64,000 nt of DNA, from contig WJXW01000011.1 of NCBI GenBank assembly GCA_015832175.1, positions 496,001-560,000 of the forward strand. Direction: 5' to 3'. A program made the translations under genes and the position numbers. This DNA is from Paraphaeosphaeria minitans (Eukaryota; Ascomycota; Dothideomycetes; Pleosporales; Didymosphaeriaceae). Of the stretch, positions 21,642 to 32,065 are shown piece after piece. Below the pieces are notes generated by a model. The model ran no database searches and was not told the DNA's origin. It saw only the letters and a list, made by a program, of their open reading frames with translations. How positions within the stretch are numbered: position 1 is the stretch's first letter; each line of letters opens with the position of its first letter.

Positions 21642-22172
21642 TCACAGACACATAATCTGTACACCGTCGCATTCGAAAAAGATGTTGGCGAGCGTGTCGC
21701 AGTCCCCCACATTCATTGACTTTGTACATTTAAAAGAACTGTGTAAGGCAGCTGGAAAAACAATATCTTCGGATTGGCACAAATAACCGAAAAGTAAAAA
21801 GTAAAGAAAGGACAAGCACAGGAGCTTACCCCATGCCATCCAACTCGTTGATCGCACCACCATTGTGAACCAGTGGAATTGGCAACAAGATGTTGATAAT
21901 ATCAATCACATGGTCCACGATCTCACGAAAGAACCAGTAGCGAGGAAATCACTATCTCCATGATCAGTCGAAAGATTGGAAGGATCAGCATTGGAAGAAG
22001 AAGTTGAGACACCTGACGAGATATCGATGGGTACATTGGTCGATCCGGAAGCTGCATCCGCAGTGGCAGAGATTGAAGGCAAGACGGTTTGAGGGTTTTT
22101 CTGATGAGTATTAGATTGAGCGTTTTGCAGTCCCGCAGTGATCGCGGAATCACAACGAACTTGCTTGGCCAT
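21642..22172 (-). pseudogene. Decayed gene fragment of unknown family at the island border
   Basis: On the minus strand an open frame from 22172 (MAKQVRCDSAITAGLQNAQS, then a Ser/Asp-rich linker) runs out at 21906. In another frame, coding-like sequence continues (RYWFFREIVDHVIDIINIL, then PLVHNGGAINELDGMG), as if one base had been lost near 21950. A plausible intron (21829-21739, GTAAGC...CACAG) then leads in frame to SFKCTKSMNVGDCDTLANIF and a stop at 21642. The NVGDCDTLANIFF stretch vaguely resembles a LysM motif, but the evidence is weak. The 5' part, if any, would lie in the AT-rich island and is not recognisable. I cannot name the family. It could also be an intact gene with an intron I did not find. 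Confidence 0.4.
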
Positions 22173-23879
22173 AAGGGGCGAAAGCTAACCATTGGGGTCA
22201 ACAAGACACCACAACTGCCTGAGTATATAGTATATTCGAATGAAATCAACATAGTTAGGTAGGCCACAATTTTGGACTTAGTGCTCGCAGAGACATAAAG
22301 TGCTGTAAGCCTATCTTTAAGAACCGGCTCCCGGACAGCATCAGTTTTATTATCTTTCATTTTAGATTCTCCCGTGCGGTGCCATAGACTTGGAGCTAAT
22401 CTGACTCTATTTTGCAAGCAAGTCTCAAGTCTAACATTAAACTAAATATCCTGTTTTTGTTCGCATGCTTGTAGGTACATGTCACGCGGTACCTTAACGT
22501 TAAGGAACGAGGTACTGGAACCCTGCGTAAGCATATGTTCAAATTATTTAGTACTCCACGGGTTCGCAAAGACATAGTGTTATGCATGTCAAGATTCAAG
22601 CAAGTCTTAAGGCCAGCGTGGTTATTCAGACTCTAAACTGTAACTAAGACGGTTATTTATATAGATGTCTCGGTTAGGTGACGTGAAAAGAACGCGTCTA
22701 GGCAGCATTTTTTCCCCTAGGGAACTTACAAGTACCTAGAAAGCTTTGTGATTTCTGTCTTAATTTTATTTTATTTTTCTTGAGGAAAAATGTGACTTAG
22801 TACGCTCGGCAAGACGGAGGCCTGGCCACAGAAGCAGCATTGTGAAGATTTTAGGGCAACATAATTTCTTGCGAACCTTACGTTGAGCGCAGGCCTTGCA
22901 TTAATGCTCTTTAGTCCAGCGAAGCCACTCTAGGCGGATATAGAGCTATATCCACGCTTTCTAAAGTTCGCGTGCTCGCGCACACATAACATAGATCCAA
23001 CCCTAATTTTAAAAGGTGTGCTACACAAACTTGCGCAATAACCTTAGTTTGTTTTAAATTACACAGTTTAAGGAGGATGAAGCCATCTGCCGTGCTATTT
23101 CTGTGTGGTACAGCAATATAAAAGTATATACAATGTGCTTTTGTTTGCCCGCCCGTGTAGACTTGCATTCTAAACTCTGTTTTTAAGAGTGCTGCGAAAA
23201 CATTTCTATCCACAAACACAGTATTATGTGCAGTGTTTAGAAGTCTTTGCAGTTACTAGTTAAGAGAGCGCAGGACACCTAACACTTTCCTAAAAGAAGC
23301 ACATCTAGTTGCACTGTTTTTGTTTTTGGTGCGGGCAAAGGACATTATGATAAAGTCTTAGTATTCTTTTATATACTAGTTATGCGACAAGACTATAACA
23401 GATAATAAGTAGGTAATTCCCCTAAGACAAGAAAAAGAGGTCTCTCTCTAATAACGATGTATAAGAGCGTAAGCAGCATGTTTACGCGACCTATTATTTT
23501 AGGGGAGTTTTACACAGAGACATACTATACTATTCCTTTTTTTACCTTAAATTTATTTTGCAAATAATAAGGAAGTCGCATGTAACTAAGTATTAGACAT
23601 TTTATTACTTAGTAAAATATGTATACGCGGTAGTAATAGGGTTTTGTAACCTAAAGTCGCTACATTAACTTTTCTAAAATAGAAATTATTAAATAATTAG
23701 TATTAAATACTAAAGCGCTATAACTAGACTTATAAAGAATTTTGTCCACATACTTATAGGATCTTTTATCTTATAGGAATAACTTTTATAACAGTAAGAA
23801 GGTAGTATAGAAACATCTTACTATGTCTTATACATCTTTTTAGAAAGTAGACATATATCTATTATACTTTTATTTCTTT

Positions 23880-24600
23880 TTAAGTGTGAGATATTAAGTG
23901 TTGTAAGAAATATTAATTTTTTCTACTAAGCTAATCTCCTACTACATATTTCTATTAGAAGTGGCTATTTCTTTCTCTCTAGCTCGTATACATATTAAAT
24001 ATACTTACTTCTACTTTATATTTATTGCACTTTTTTCTTTTAAAGTGTGAGATATTAAGTGTTATAAGAAATATTAATTATTTCTGTAAAGCCAATCTCC
24101 TACTATATGGTTCTATTAGAAGTGCCTCTTTTCCTCCCTCTATTTTATATACATATTAACTATACTCGAGTCTGCTTTTCTATAATTTAACAAGAACCTA
24201 ATCTTCTACTATATATTCTATTAAAAGTGTCCCTTTTCCTCTCTCTACCCTACACGCATATTAATTGTACTTAAGTCTGCTTTTCTATAATCTAATAAGA
24301 ACCTAATATTCTACTATATGTTCTGTTAGACACGACATTTTCTCTCTCTTTACCTTACACGTACACTAACTGTACTTATGTCTAGTTCTTCTATAACTAA
24401 GTAGAAACTCGATTTTTCGCTATATTATTCTATTAAAAGTGGTATTCTCCCTTTCTCCCTCTACCTTACACGCACATTAACTGTACTCACGTCTAGCGTT
24501 TCTATAGTTTAGTAGAAATCTAATTTTTTACTATAATTTTCTATTAAAAGTGTCCCTCTTCTTTTCTAGTTTTTTAGTCTCTCTACCTTATAGACACATA
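23880..24600. repeat. Degenerate tandem array, about six units of 106-160 bp
   Basis: A recurring block (CTACTATAT..TTCTATTARAAGTG, then a CT-rich stretch, TACACGCATATTAA, TCTGCTTTTCTATA) recurs with starts near 23938, 24098, 24204, 24312, 24418 and 24530. The first spacing is about 160, later ones about 106-112. The first two units share an extra segment containing AGTGTGAGATATTAAGTGTT. Divergence is mostly C/T and G/A. Confidence 0.75.
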
Positions 24601-24797
24601 TGTGATGGGCTGGGGCTATGCCCTAGCCTTTGGAAGGATCTTGAGGAAAGGAACTGCCCTAAAGAAGTGGACCCACTAAGGAAAACTCTTCTTATAAGCG
24701 GCACACCCCCCTATAGAGACTCGATACCTAGAATTCATCCTTTACATTTGGCACTTACAGTTCTGTTCACTCTCTAAGGCTAGCCCATAACAACATA
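24596..24797 (+). mobile_element. Solo LTR (192 bp) with perfect 5-bp target-site duplication
   Basis: The LTR spans 24601-24792, begins TGTGATGGGCTGGGG and ends CCCATAACA (TG...CA). It is flanked on both sides by ACATA (24596-24600 and 24793-24797). Removing it restores continuity of the surrounding tandem-array unit. A homologous copy sits at 55398-55594. No internal element sequence is attached, so it is a solo LTR left by LTR-LTR recombination. Orientation is taken from the paralogous copy. Superfamily cannot be told from the LTR alone. Confidence 0.85.
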
Positions 24798-25364
24798 AAC
24801 TATAACAGTATCCACTTTTAGAGGATTAAAGATAAAACCTACAAATAGATTTTAGTTTAAGTGGGAGTGTGCTTTAGAGAGATGCTTATAGGAGGAGTTT
24901 ATATACGCTCTATTTGTTATCGTTAGTACCTAAGAGTAGTGATAATAAGCAGTAGTTGTAGGTATTAGAGAAATTAGGCAAATACATCCGCGATCCCATG
25001 CTAGTGCAGGGATAACTACAAATGTACAAAGGCTGGCATTACTTCTCTAGCAGCGATACTATCTGTGTGTACTCACTGATAGAATTTTCCAGATAAATAC
25101 ACGCTTATTAAATCTGTGTTAAAGCGCTAGTTGTGGGACATTCATGGGTACACGAGATAGACATTCGCATTATCTACGCTAGCCATCTGCTCATTGCCAA
25201 TGCATGGGATTCCCATCCGCATATCTGTCGTTGACCCTAAAGATCCGAGATAACCGCCTTCACCCATGTCTTATGTTTTCTGGGGCACAAAGGATCATGC
25301 ATTCCCGCACCAGCCGCGTCCCTCCTCCCCCTTCCTGCCACGAGACCCACATGCACAGCACTAC

Positions 25365-25718
25365 TTAAGCCTCGAAATGGCGACAGTCGCTCTGCTTCCT
25401 AAGGTTCTTCTTGCAGCACTTGGTGAACACCCATCCATCGACGGCGCCCTTGCAGTCTTTGGCGATCCAGAGGCCTAAAGCGGCGGGTGAGCAGCAGGCA
25501 TACGACTCTTCCCTGCAGGTGCGCGGAAAGCAAGGTTAGTGTAGGTCTCGTGTGCGGTAGGGTTACGCGTTGGCAGAGTGAGAGTGAAAGATGTCAACGT
25601 ACCAAGCGACAGACTAGTCGTCGTTGCGGCACTTGCACGCGGCGGCACCGGCCGGGAGTAGCAAGATAACGAGCATATAAGCCATAGTGAGGAGGAAACG
25701 GAACTCGCGCATCTGCAT
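25365..25718 (-). pseudogene. Small secreted cysteine-rich protein gene interrupted by an in-frame TAG
   Basis: Start at 25718 (or 25712). The N-terminal segment MREFRFLLTMAYMLVILLL followed by PAGAAA is a signal peptide; the mature part begins CKCRNDD and is then cut by TAG at 25616-25614. Past the stop the frame continues to a good donor (GTACGT at 25602). The intron ends CTGCAG at 25513, and exon 2 (25512-25365) adds EESYACCSPAALGLWIAKDC and ends with TAA. Exons 25718-25603 and 25512-25365 keep one frame over 87 codons with eight mature-region cysteines (CKC, ACC, KDC, KCC, SDC), typical of fungal secreted cysteine-rich proteins. The TAG would be explained by one CpA-to-TpA change, the RIP signature, and the gene abuts the AT-rich island. 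Alternatives are stop-codon readthrough or an unusual splice. Family unknown. Confidence 0.6.
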
Positions 25719-26430
25719 TTTGTAGAAAGTTGGGTTTAAGGTTGGTGATGTAGTGGTTCGATCGACTCGTGAGTTGTGAATCGAGGTTCGAGGGTTAAGA
25801 CTCGGAGATAGATCGAGCAGACAGTGGAGTCTCAAAAAATCTTGTAGAATGGTTGTGGAGCAGGTGAACAGCCGCGGACAAGGGACGGGGGAGTCGCTTT
25901 ATATACACAATTACGGTAAACGCTCGAGGCCTTGTCTCACTTACCTACCCAAAAGTAAGAGCGGGAGGAGAGATACAAAATAAGACCATTTAGACTCGAT
26001 GTAAAGGCAGCGCTGGCTAGGTACTCGAAGCACAAGCATCTTAAATCCCTTCGTTCTAGCACACCAAAAGAAAGGACATCATGCGCATTGACGAACACGC
26101 ACATTACCGTACAACCGCCCTTTCACGCCCCCAACCCTAGCTGCAAATTCTTGTACAAGATACAATGCTCTCACCGTTTGACAACATACTAGATCGCATT
26201 CGTAACCTTTTACCTCCCAGTCCAACCCAACACCAACACAGTCCAACCCAACACCAACACAGTCCAACCAGCCCTACATGACAAAAGAAGTGGAGATAAT
26301 ACATGTCGGAAGCCGCCTTCTCTACCCAGCGAAGCCGCCAGGCACGCGGTGATCTAGTGAAATCCTTTCCGCGATCCTTCTCCTTCGCATTTCCATAGAT
26401 ATCAAGACACGCCCATCAGATCGCAGTCCC
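25719..26430. other. Intergenic between secreted-protein gene and PMT
   Basis: A TATATAAA-like element on the minus strand at about 25898-25905 may serve the 25718 gene. A 21-bp direct repeat (26219-26269, unit with CCAACCCAACACCAACACAG, about 2.4 copies) lies in the PMT 3' flank. No gene is seen. Confidence 0.45.
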
Positions 26431-28826
26431 TTAATCCGTAATCCTCCAGCTCTCGAACCACTTGAGATGGCTCCACTGCTTGTTCGGTCCCTCCATACCA
26501 AACGAAATTGCCCTGAACAGCCAGAAGAGCCCAATGATGGTAACGTAGAGAACACCATACAGCACCCAGCTGACCTGCTTGTTCAGCTTGCGCGTCGCGA
26601 AATCGATGCAGAAGCCGGAAGTCAGGATGGCAAAATACAAAGCGGGATAGTAGTGGTGGACGTAAGTGACACGGCCCATGGCGACGAAGGGGAGGTAGTG
26701 CAAGAACCAGCCGATGACGGGGTAGAAACCAGAGTAGTGGATTTGGTCGATCTCAGCAGGTTTGAGGTCTTCGTATCCGCGTTGCCAGCGGACCAGGTAG
26801 AAAGCTACCAGCAGGGCGAAGACACCGAGGGAGGCAGTGGAGCCCCAGTAGACGATGGGGTTGCCTAGGAGGAAGTACTTGACGACTAAAGCGGGTTAGC
26901 AAATACTCATTGGGCAGGATGATTGAACTTACTATCGTCGTTCCAGCCGCACATGCGGAGACCGACGTGCAGGAAGGGCCATTGCCAAAACTTGGATGCG
27001 AGATCGTCCTGCTTGTCCGGGTCGGGTACCAGTGCGTTGTTAGACGTCATCATGGCAACGTTGAGGTGAATGAAATCTTGAAGGAAAGGAGACCTGTAGG
27101 AGTCAGGGTTGCCATTCGGCAGCTTCTCGTTCCAGTGGCTTTCGACGTTCCAGTGGGTGTAGACATCGCGGGGCTTGTTCTCCTTGACGCAGGTGGTTTC
27201 GATCTGCTTGAACCCCCACTGCGGCAGGTTCACGTTCCCGGCGCGCAGGTAGCAGCCAAGGTCGATGTGCTTCAGACGGAAAGCGGTGGTCAGAGTGCGA
27301 ATTTTGGAGTGGTCGCGCGAGGCTGCGTCACGGACAACTTCGATTTTCCAGTGGTCCTTGGTATCGCCAACTGTGGTGTTACCGTAGCAAGAAACTTCCC
27401 AGTCGGCCTTGGTCACAGGAGCAGCAATGTTGTGAGAGTGCAGGTTACGGCCGGTCTGGGCGTGGATCAAACGAATGACGTCACCGTTTCCAGGGAAGCG
27501 AAGTGCTTCATCAGGCGAGTAATCAACCTCGTGACGGTTGGGGTAGAAGAACCAGTCGTTGTTGGAGTCTTTGTGGTGGTAGCAAGTGATTTGCTGTTGG
27601 TTCGAGCCCTCCGGATAAGTTTGTTGGTGAGAGTGAAGCAGACCTCCGCCGTATCCCATGTTCTTCAAGGTAGCACGCGAACCGTAGGCAACCTCGAGAG
27701 GGCTGTCCTTTCCCACCTCAGTGCCACGCAGATTGGCCTGGAAGAGGGAGCTCATCTGAGCATCACCCGGTCCACTGTTCTCGAGGATGAGGAAATGCAG
27801 ATAGAAAGAGAACATATACACCGCGAGGGGAATCAGAATGAGGCCGAAGATGCGGAAAGCAAGATGCGTGGCCAGCTCCACCTTGGGTATCTTAAGGTTG
27901 CCAAATTTGTTCCACAGATCTTCAATGGTGTAGAGTCCAACCAATGCAGTGACGAAGAAACCAACCCACTTGACGCTGCAAACACAGCCAATGGACACAC
28001 CAAGTAGCATCAACCACAGACCCCACTCAGGCGAGAATGGATCGCGTTGGTAGCGGTGGAACTTGGACCAGCAGAATACGGTGGTAAAAGTGAAGCAGAG
28101 CAGCATAGAGTCGAGCAGGATGAAGCGGCTGATGGTGGTGTACGAGTTCTCGAACAGAACCATGAGCGTAACGAGCCATACGGTCGGCCTCCGGAAGTTG
28201 AGCTCCTTGGCAGTGAAGTATGCCAGCGGGACGCAGACAGCGCCAAATACGGCGTTGAAGAGGCGCATAAAGGTGTAGTTGAGCTCCGGAGGGTACGTTT
28301 CTCCCGACTTGAACTCGAACGAACCATTGTATCCAGCGAGGTGTCCAGAAAGACCGACGAGCATTTTTCCTAGTGGAGGGTGGACATCGAAGTAGAATTC
28401 GCGCTTGAGATAGTGGGAACCGAACTTTCCGAAACTGCGGCAACTGTCAGCGATGCATGCGACGGTGCGTGAGGAAAGGTGCGTACTGGGCTTCATCCCA
28501 AGTGACTATCGGCGAGAGGCCAATCTTCCACATGCGTGTGAAGAAAGCGAGCGCGGTAAAAACCAGCGGGGCCCATATGAACTCATAGTCGTCAAGGAAG
28601 CCAATGACGCCGAAAGGCTGTAGTAATGTTAATTGCGATGGTCTATCATTTGTAGCTGAAGCCGAAGCTTAAGCTGAGGCCTTGATGCGCCTACCTTCTC
28701 CTTTGACTTCTCCGCCGAAGGCGCCTGTGCCACATGCGGTGCGGCAGCTGGCTGGCCAGCTACGTTCCTTCTCCGCAGCTCCTCCGCTCTGGGGTCTGCG
28801 CCCGTTGCTTGCGCGATCGACGCCAT
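26431..28826 (-). CDS. pmtA: Protein O-mannosyltransferase, PMT2-type
   Basis: Four exons on the minus strand (28826-28695, 28617-28487, 28434-26933, 26885-26431) encode 739 residues, the usual PMT length. PMTs are multi-pass ER-membrane GT39 enzymes that transfer mannose from dolichyl-phosphate-mannose to Ser/Thr of secretory proteins. The Asp-Glu pair of the first luminal loop is present (VTWDEAHFGKFG, residues 85-86), followed by FYFDVHPPLGKML. A central MIR region spans about residues 330-520 (SPLEVAYGSRATL, LLHSHQQTYPEGS, NLHSHNIAAP). The hydrophobic C-terminal half includes RVTYVHHYYPALYFA and ends KWFESWRITD. Exon joins recreate DEAHFGKFG and GWNDDIVKYFLLG. Sequence features favour the PMT2 subfamily (A. 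nidulans PmtA); subfamily is by recognition, not alignment. Its promoter shares no gene with the transporter upstream. Confidence 0.92.
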
Positions 28827-29733
28827 GGTGAGGAGTCTACAGCGCTGTTTCCTTGTTCCCGAATCAGTCGGTCGCACGCAGGCCGGGACACGTTGCGAGG
28901 AAGTCCAAATCCGCAATGGGCGGTGGTCGAGTCGTGGTGGGGGCTGAGGTGGCCTGGTGGTGTGGCTGCGGAGCTTGACCACGTAAACGAGCGGCGGTCC
29001 AAGGTTATTACAATGGAATAGAAGAAGATGAGGAACCCGGAAGATGAAATTCGCACGCCAGAGTAATCCCCCGTCGGTGGAAAGTCGACGCAGGAGAGCT
29101 GGTATCGAAATAGAAATTGGATGCAAGGCGACGTTGGAGCCGAGCAAGGGCCCTGCCGCGTAGGCAGGGGCGTGGCCAGATTCGGGGAGGGAACACCTGT
29201 CGTCTTCGGGTCACGTGAGAACTTGTAACGCCATCCAGCTTGCAGCTCGCGCGGCGGCTTCCAAAGGTCTTTGACGCTTGTTGTGTGTTCTTGCGCGATA
29301 CATGCGACAGCCAGAGTAACGCGCACCAAATTTCAGATGGTCACGCATGCGGCGTGGACACGAACGATGCAGTTTCAGGTCATTGTTGTAGATGCTCGTA
29401 GTAGCCCTACGGTCAGCCAAGATCCCGACTGGCTACTCAGCTGCAAACTCTTCACGTCAACACAGCGGCACAGGTCATTGTACAAGCTGCCGTGTGCTTC
29501 ATTTCTAAAAGTGCCTCCTGCATGGGAGTCCCCGCACCAAAGAACAAAAATACAAGATAAGCTGCACGAGGTTTTGCAGCGATGCAGTTCAAACATCCCC
29601 ACAGTACGCCTTCTATATGAACCGATCAATCCAAAATCTGCATGCATCGCAGAGGTATCATAGCATGCTAAACTCTTCCCAAACCAGTATATAATTAGGC
29701 TTCGAATCCCAGGGTTAATAGCGGAGGCGTCGC
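28827..29733. other. Intergenic between PMT and sugar transporter
   Basis: Probable PMT promoter and 5' UTR (CT-rich on the minus strand) and 3' flank of the transporter. No gene is seen. A TTCGAATCCC string at about 29702-29711 resembles a tRNA T-loop but has no matching stem. Confidence 0.4.
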
Positions 29734-31618
29734 CTAGCTCTCCTCATCTTGTCCGACCCGTTTGTACTGCCCTCCCGAGTCGCCTTCGCCGTTGCCCTTG
29801 TTTCTTTTGACCATGTTCGAAATCCAGCCACCGATGCCCTCGCCCTTCTCCTCCTTTGCTGCCTTGTCCAGACCGTCAACGTTGTCTGGCGGGTCAATGT
29901 TTAGTCCTGGAACGGCACTCTCTGCCGCGCCACGTCGGATGTCGAGCGAAGGTACAGGGGACCGGGCGCTTCCGCTGAACAGCGACTCTGCTTCGGCGAG
30001 TGTTTGCGGAGTTGGCTGAACTGAAGTGGCATCTCCGAAGATGGAGTTCATGTCTTCAAGACGAACATTGGCCGTTTCGGGGTATATGAACCAGACTGCG
30101 CTGACGTTAAAATGACTCCAGCACTTTCCTGGATTACTTACCAATAACAAAGCTGACAGCGCAGAAGAATGCATGAATAAGGTACAAGCGCCACTGGATG
30201 TGCTCTTGCAGGATCGGAGTCATTTCTCCAACAAGCCAGTTGAATGCCCAGTTGGTTGCCGTACTTAGACTGGCTCCTTTGGCGCGTATGGAAAGTGGTA
30301 AAATTTCAGGCGGGTACAGCCATGGAATTGGTCCCCACGAAGCGCCAAATGCGGCATTGTATATCATAACAAAAATGACGACGAGGTTTGCGGTCCAGCT
30401 GGTGCGAAGATAGATGAAGTACGATATGGCGGAAAGCGAGAGGGCCATGGCGAGCGCTCCAGAAAGAAGTATCTTTCTCCGACCCAAGGTGTCCACCACA
30501 TACCAAGGCGGGATTGTGGAGAGTAGGTACGTGATGGCGTTGATTCCGGTCATCAGAATTGCTTGACGGCCATACCAGCCAGCTTCTTCAAATACGAGCG
30601 GGGCATAGTACGAGATGACGTTGATGCCGTTGAGTTGCGCAAGGGCTTGGGCGGACATGGCGATGAAGACGCGCTTGGAGTAGCGCTTGAACATGTCCGA
30701 GTATGAGCGTTCACCTTCTTGACGTTGCAGAAGCACATTCATCTTAATTTCTCGGTATTCATCTCGGGCTTTTTGGTTGTGGATATCGCCCTTTCCGTAA
30801 AGATTGGCAATAACCACAATGCCTTCCTCATCATAGTCATTATCTAGCAGCCACCTGACTTGGGTCAGTACTTTGTGCGTCAGCATCGTAGGAGGACAAA
30901 CCTGGGGGATTCGCAAATGAGCAGACTGCCAGCGGCAAGCAGACCTCCCATGACGCACTGCATAAAGAGAGGCACTCTCCACGACCAGTCGTTCTGGATG
31001 AAGCTGCAGAAGTAGTCGACCCACACGCTGGCGGCGTATCCAGTGATGTTTCCAGAGAACTCGATGCAGGCGAGCTTGCCTCTGTTGTGCGGCGGGGAGA
31101 TTTCGGACTGATAGACCGGTACAATGGTGGATAATGCACCAACTCCCAGACCAGCTATGATTCTTCCCAACATCATCATTGGCATGCCGGTGGAACACGT
31201 CTGCAAGGCACCGCCGACAATGAAGATGAGAGATCCCCACATGATCGTCCTACGGCGGCCTAGCATGTCTCCAACGCGGCCGACAAGCAGAGAGGAGATG
31301 AAGGCTCCGACTTCCAGGATGGCGACCATGGTTCCCAGTTCCGCCGCCGAGGGCTGGTTGAAGTAGTCCTTGAAGTATATACCCCTGCGGTGTTGATTAG
31401 ACATGGTCCGATATGGAGGATTGCGATGCGGCGTACGTGATGATACCGGACATGACTCCCTGGTCGTAGCCAAACAGGAATACACCCAATGATACGAAGA
31501 CACTGGTGAAGTAGCTATGGCTTGGTCAGCGCAGGGTTCCCACTGCTACCCGCTGCACTCACATCAGCTTCTTCCCGTGCAGGCCGTGGATGCGGGATGG
31601 TCCATCGTTGGGTGCCAT
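29734..31618 (-). CDS. MFS sugar transporter (sugar porter family)
   Basis: Exons on the minus strand from the first in-frame ATG: 31618-31563, 31514-31437, 31384-30902, 30854-30142, 30095-29734; 563 residues, normal for this family. It imports a sugar or polyol across the plasma membrane by proton symport or facilitation. Signatures: FLFGYDQGVMSG (TM1), GRVGDMLGRRRT between TM2 and TM3, ICESPRW before the central loop, AQLNGINVISYYAP (TM7), VDTLGRRK, and WLYPPEILPLSIRAKGA with YPETANVRLEDM after TM12. The C-terminal tail is acidic and polar. Upstream of the ATG the same frame stays open for 149 more codons (to 32065) with strong coding bias (HSYNRRPADIPLHTFSSSA, ESATRFNEKERGLRLEDIEI). No ATG lies there, so a further 5' exon and a long cytosolic N-terminus are likely. 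Substrate unknown. Confidence 0.9.
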
Positions 31619-32065
31619 GATGGAAGCGAGTATCCGCTCAGCCTTGGATATGGTTCGTGGTCCCGGGTTGGGGATCTCGATATCCTCGAGCCTGAGCCCT
31701 CGCTCTTTCTCGTTGAAGCGGGTTGCGGACTCGTAGCGGACGCGTTTTGGCTGGCGGCGGGGCCGGGAGGAGCTGCCTCGTTCGAGCGAGTCCCGCAGGC
31801 GGATGCGGAGGGGGTCTTCCTGGTCGGCGAGCTGGTCAACAAGGTCACCTGTGTCGCTCCACAGCGAGAGGTCCGAGTCGGACTCGGGGGTGTCGAAGGA
31901 AGAGCGGGCGCTCTCCTTGTCGTCGTCGTCGTCGTGCAGCAGATGGGCGGCGTCGTTAGTTCGCTGGCGAGCCGAGGAAGAGAAGGTGTGGAGCGGGATG
32001 TCGGCAGGCCTTCTGTTGTACGAGTGGGAAGGAATCTTGAAGGTTGGCGGCTGGGTTGGAGCAGC
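31619..32065 (-). CDS. Probable N-terminal extension of the sugar transporter (start exon not found)
   Basis: 149 codons open and in frame with the transporter ATG at 31618, rich in Ser, Asp, Arg and Pro, with codon-third C bias. Visible pieces are IPSHSYNRRPADIPLHTFSS, a run of five Asp, and NPGPRTISKAERILASI just before the Met. The frame closes upstream with TAG at 32068-32066, which could itself be the end of an acceptor (GGAGTTAG) preceded by a pyrimidine-rich tract. I found no upstream exon with an ATG. Confidence 0.5.

Larger units (their letters stand above)
22173..25364. other. AT-rich, RIP-like repeat island 1
   Basis: Base composition drops sharply to AT-rich between about 22.2 and 25.2 kb. 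There are no long ORFs and many TA steps. It contains a degenerate tandem array (about 23.88-24.60 kb) and a solo LTR (24601-24792). The rest, including 22.2-23.8 kb and 24.8-25.2 kb, is unassigned degraded sequence. I read it as old transposon or repeat DNA mutated by RIP. This is inference from composition and from transition-only differences between repeat copies in the window. Confidence 0.7.

Noticed and set aside
22911..23219. 102-codon minus-strand ORF in AT-rich island 1
   Set aside because: No domain, lies in degraded AT-rich sequence, and codon use is unlike host genes.
26910..28007. 365-codon plus-strand ORF opposite the PMT gene
   Set aside because: Val/Gly/Ala-rich shadow of the PMT coding strand. 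PMT identity and splice structure are unambiguous.
29695..29715. TTCGAATCCC considered as a tRNA T-loop
   Set aside because: No paired T-stem, anticodon arm or acceptor stem could be built around it. The GTTCGAAT at about 39469 fails in the same way.
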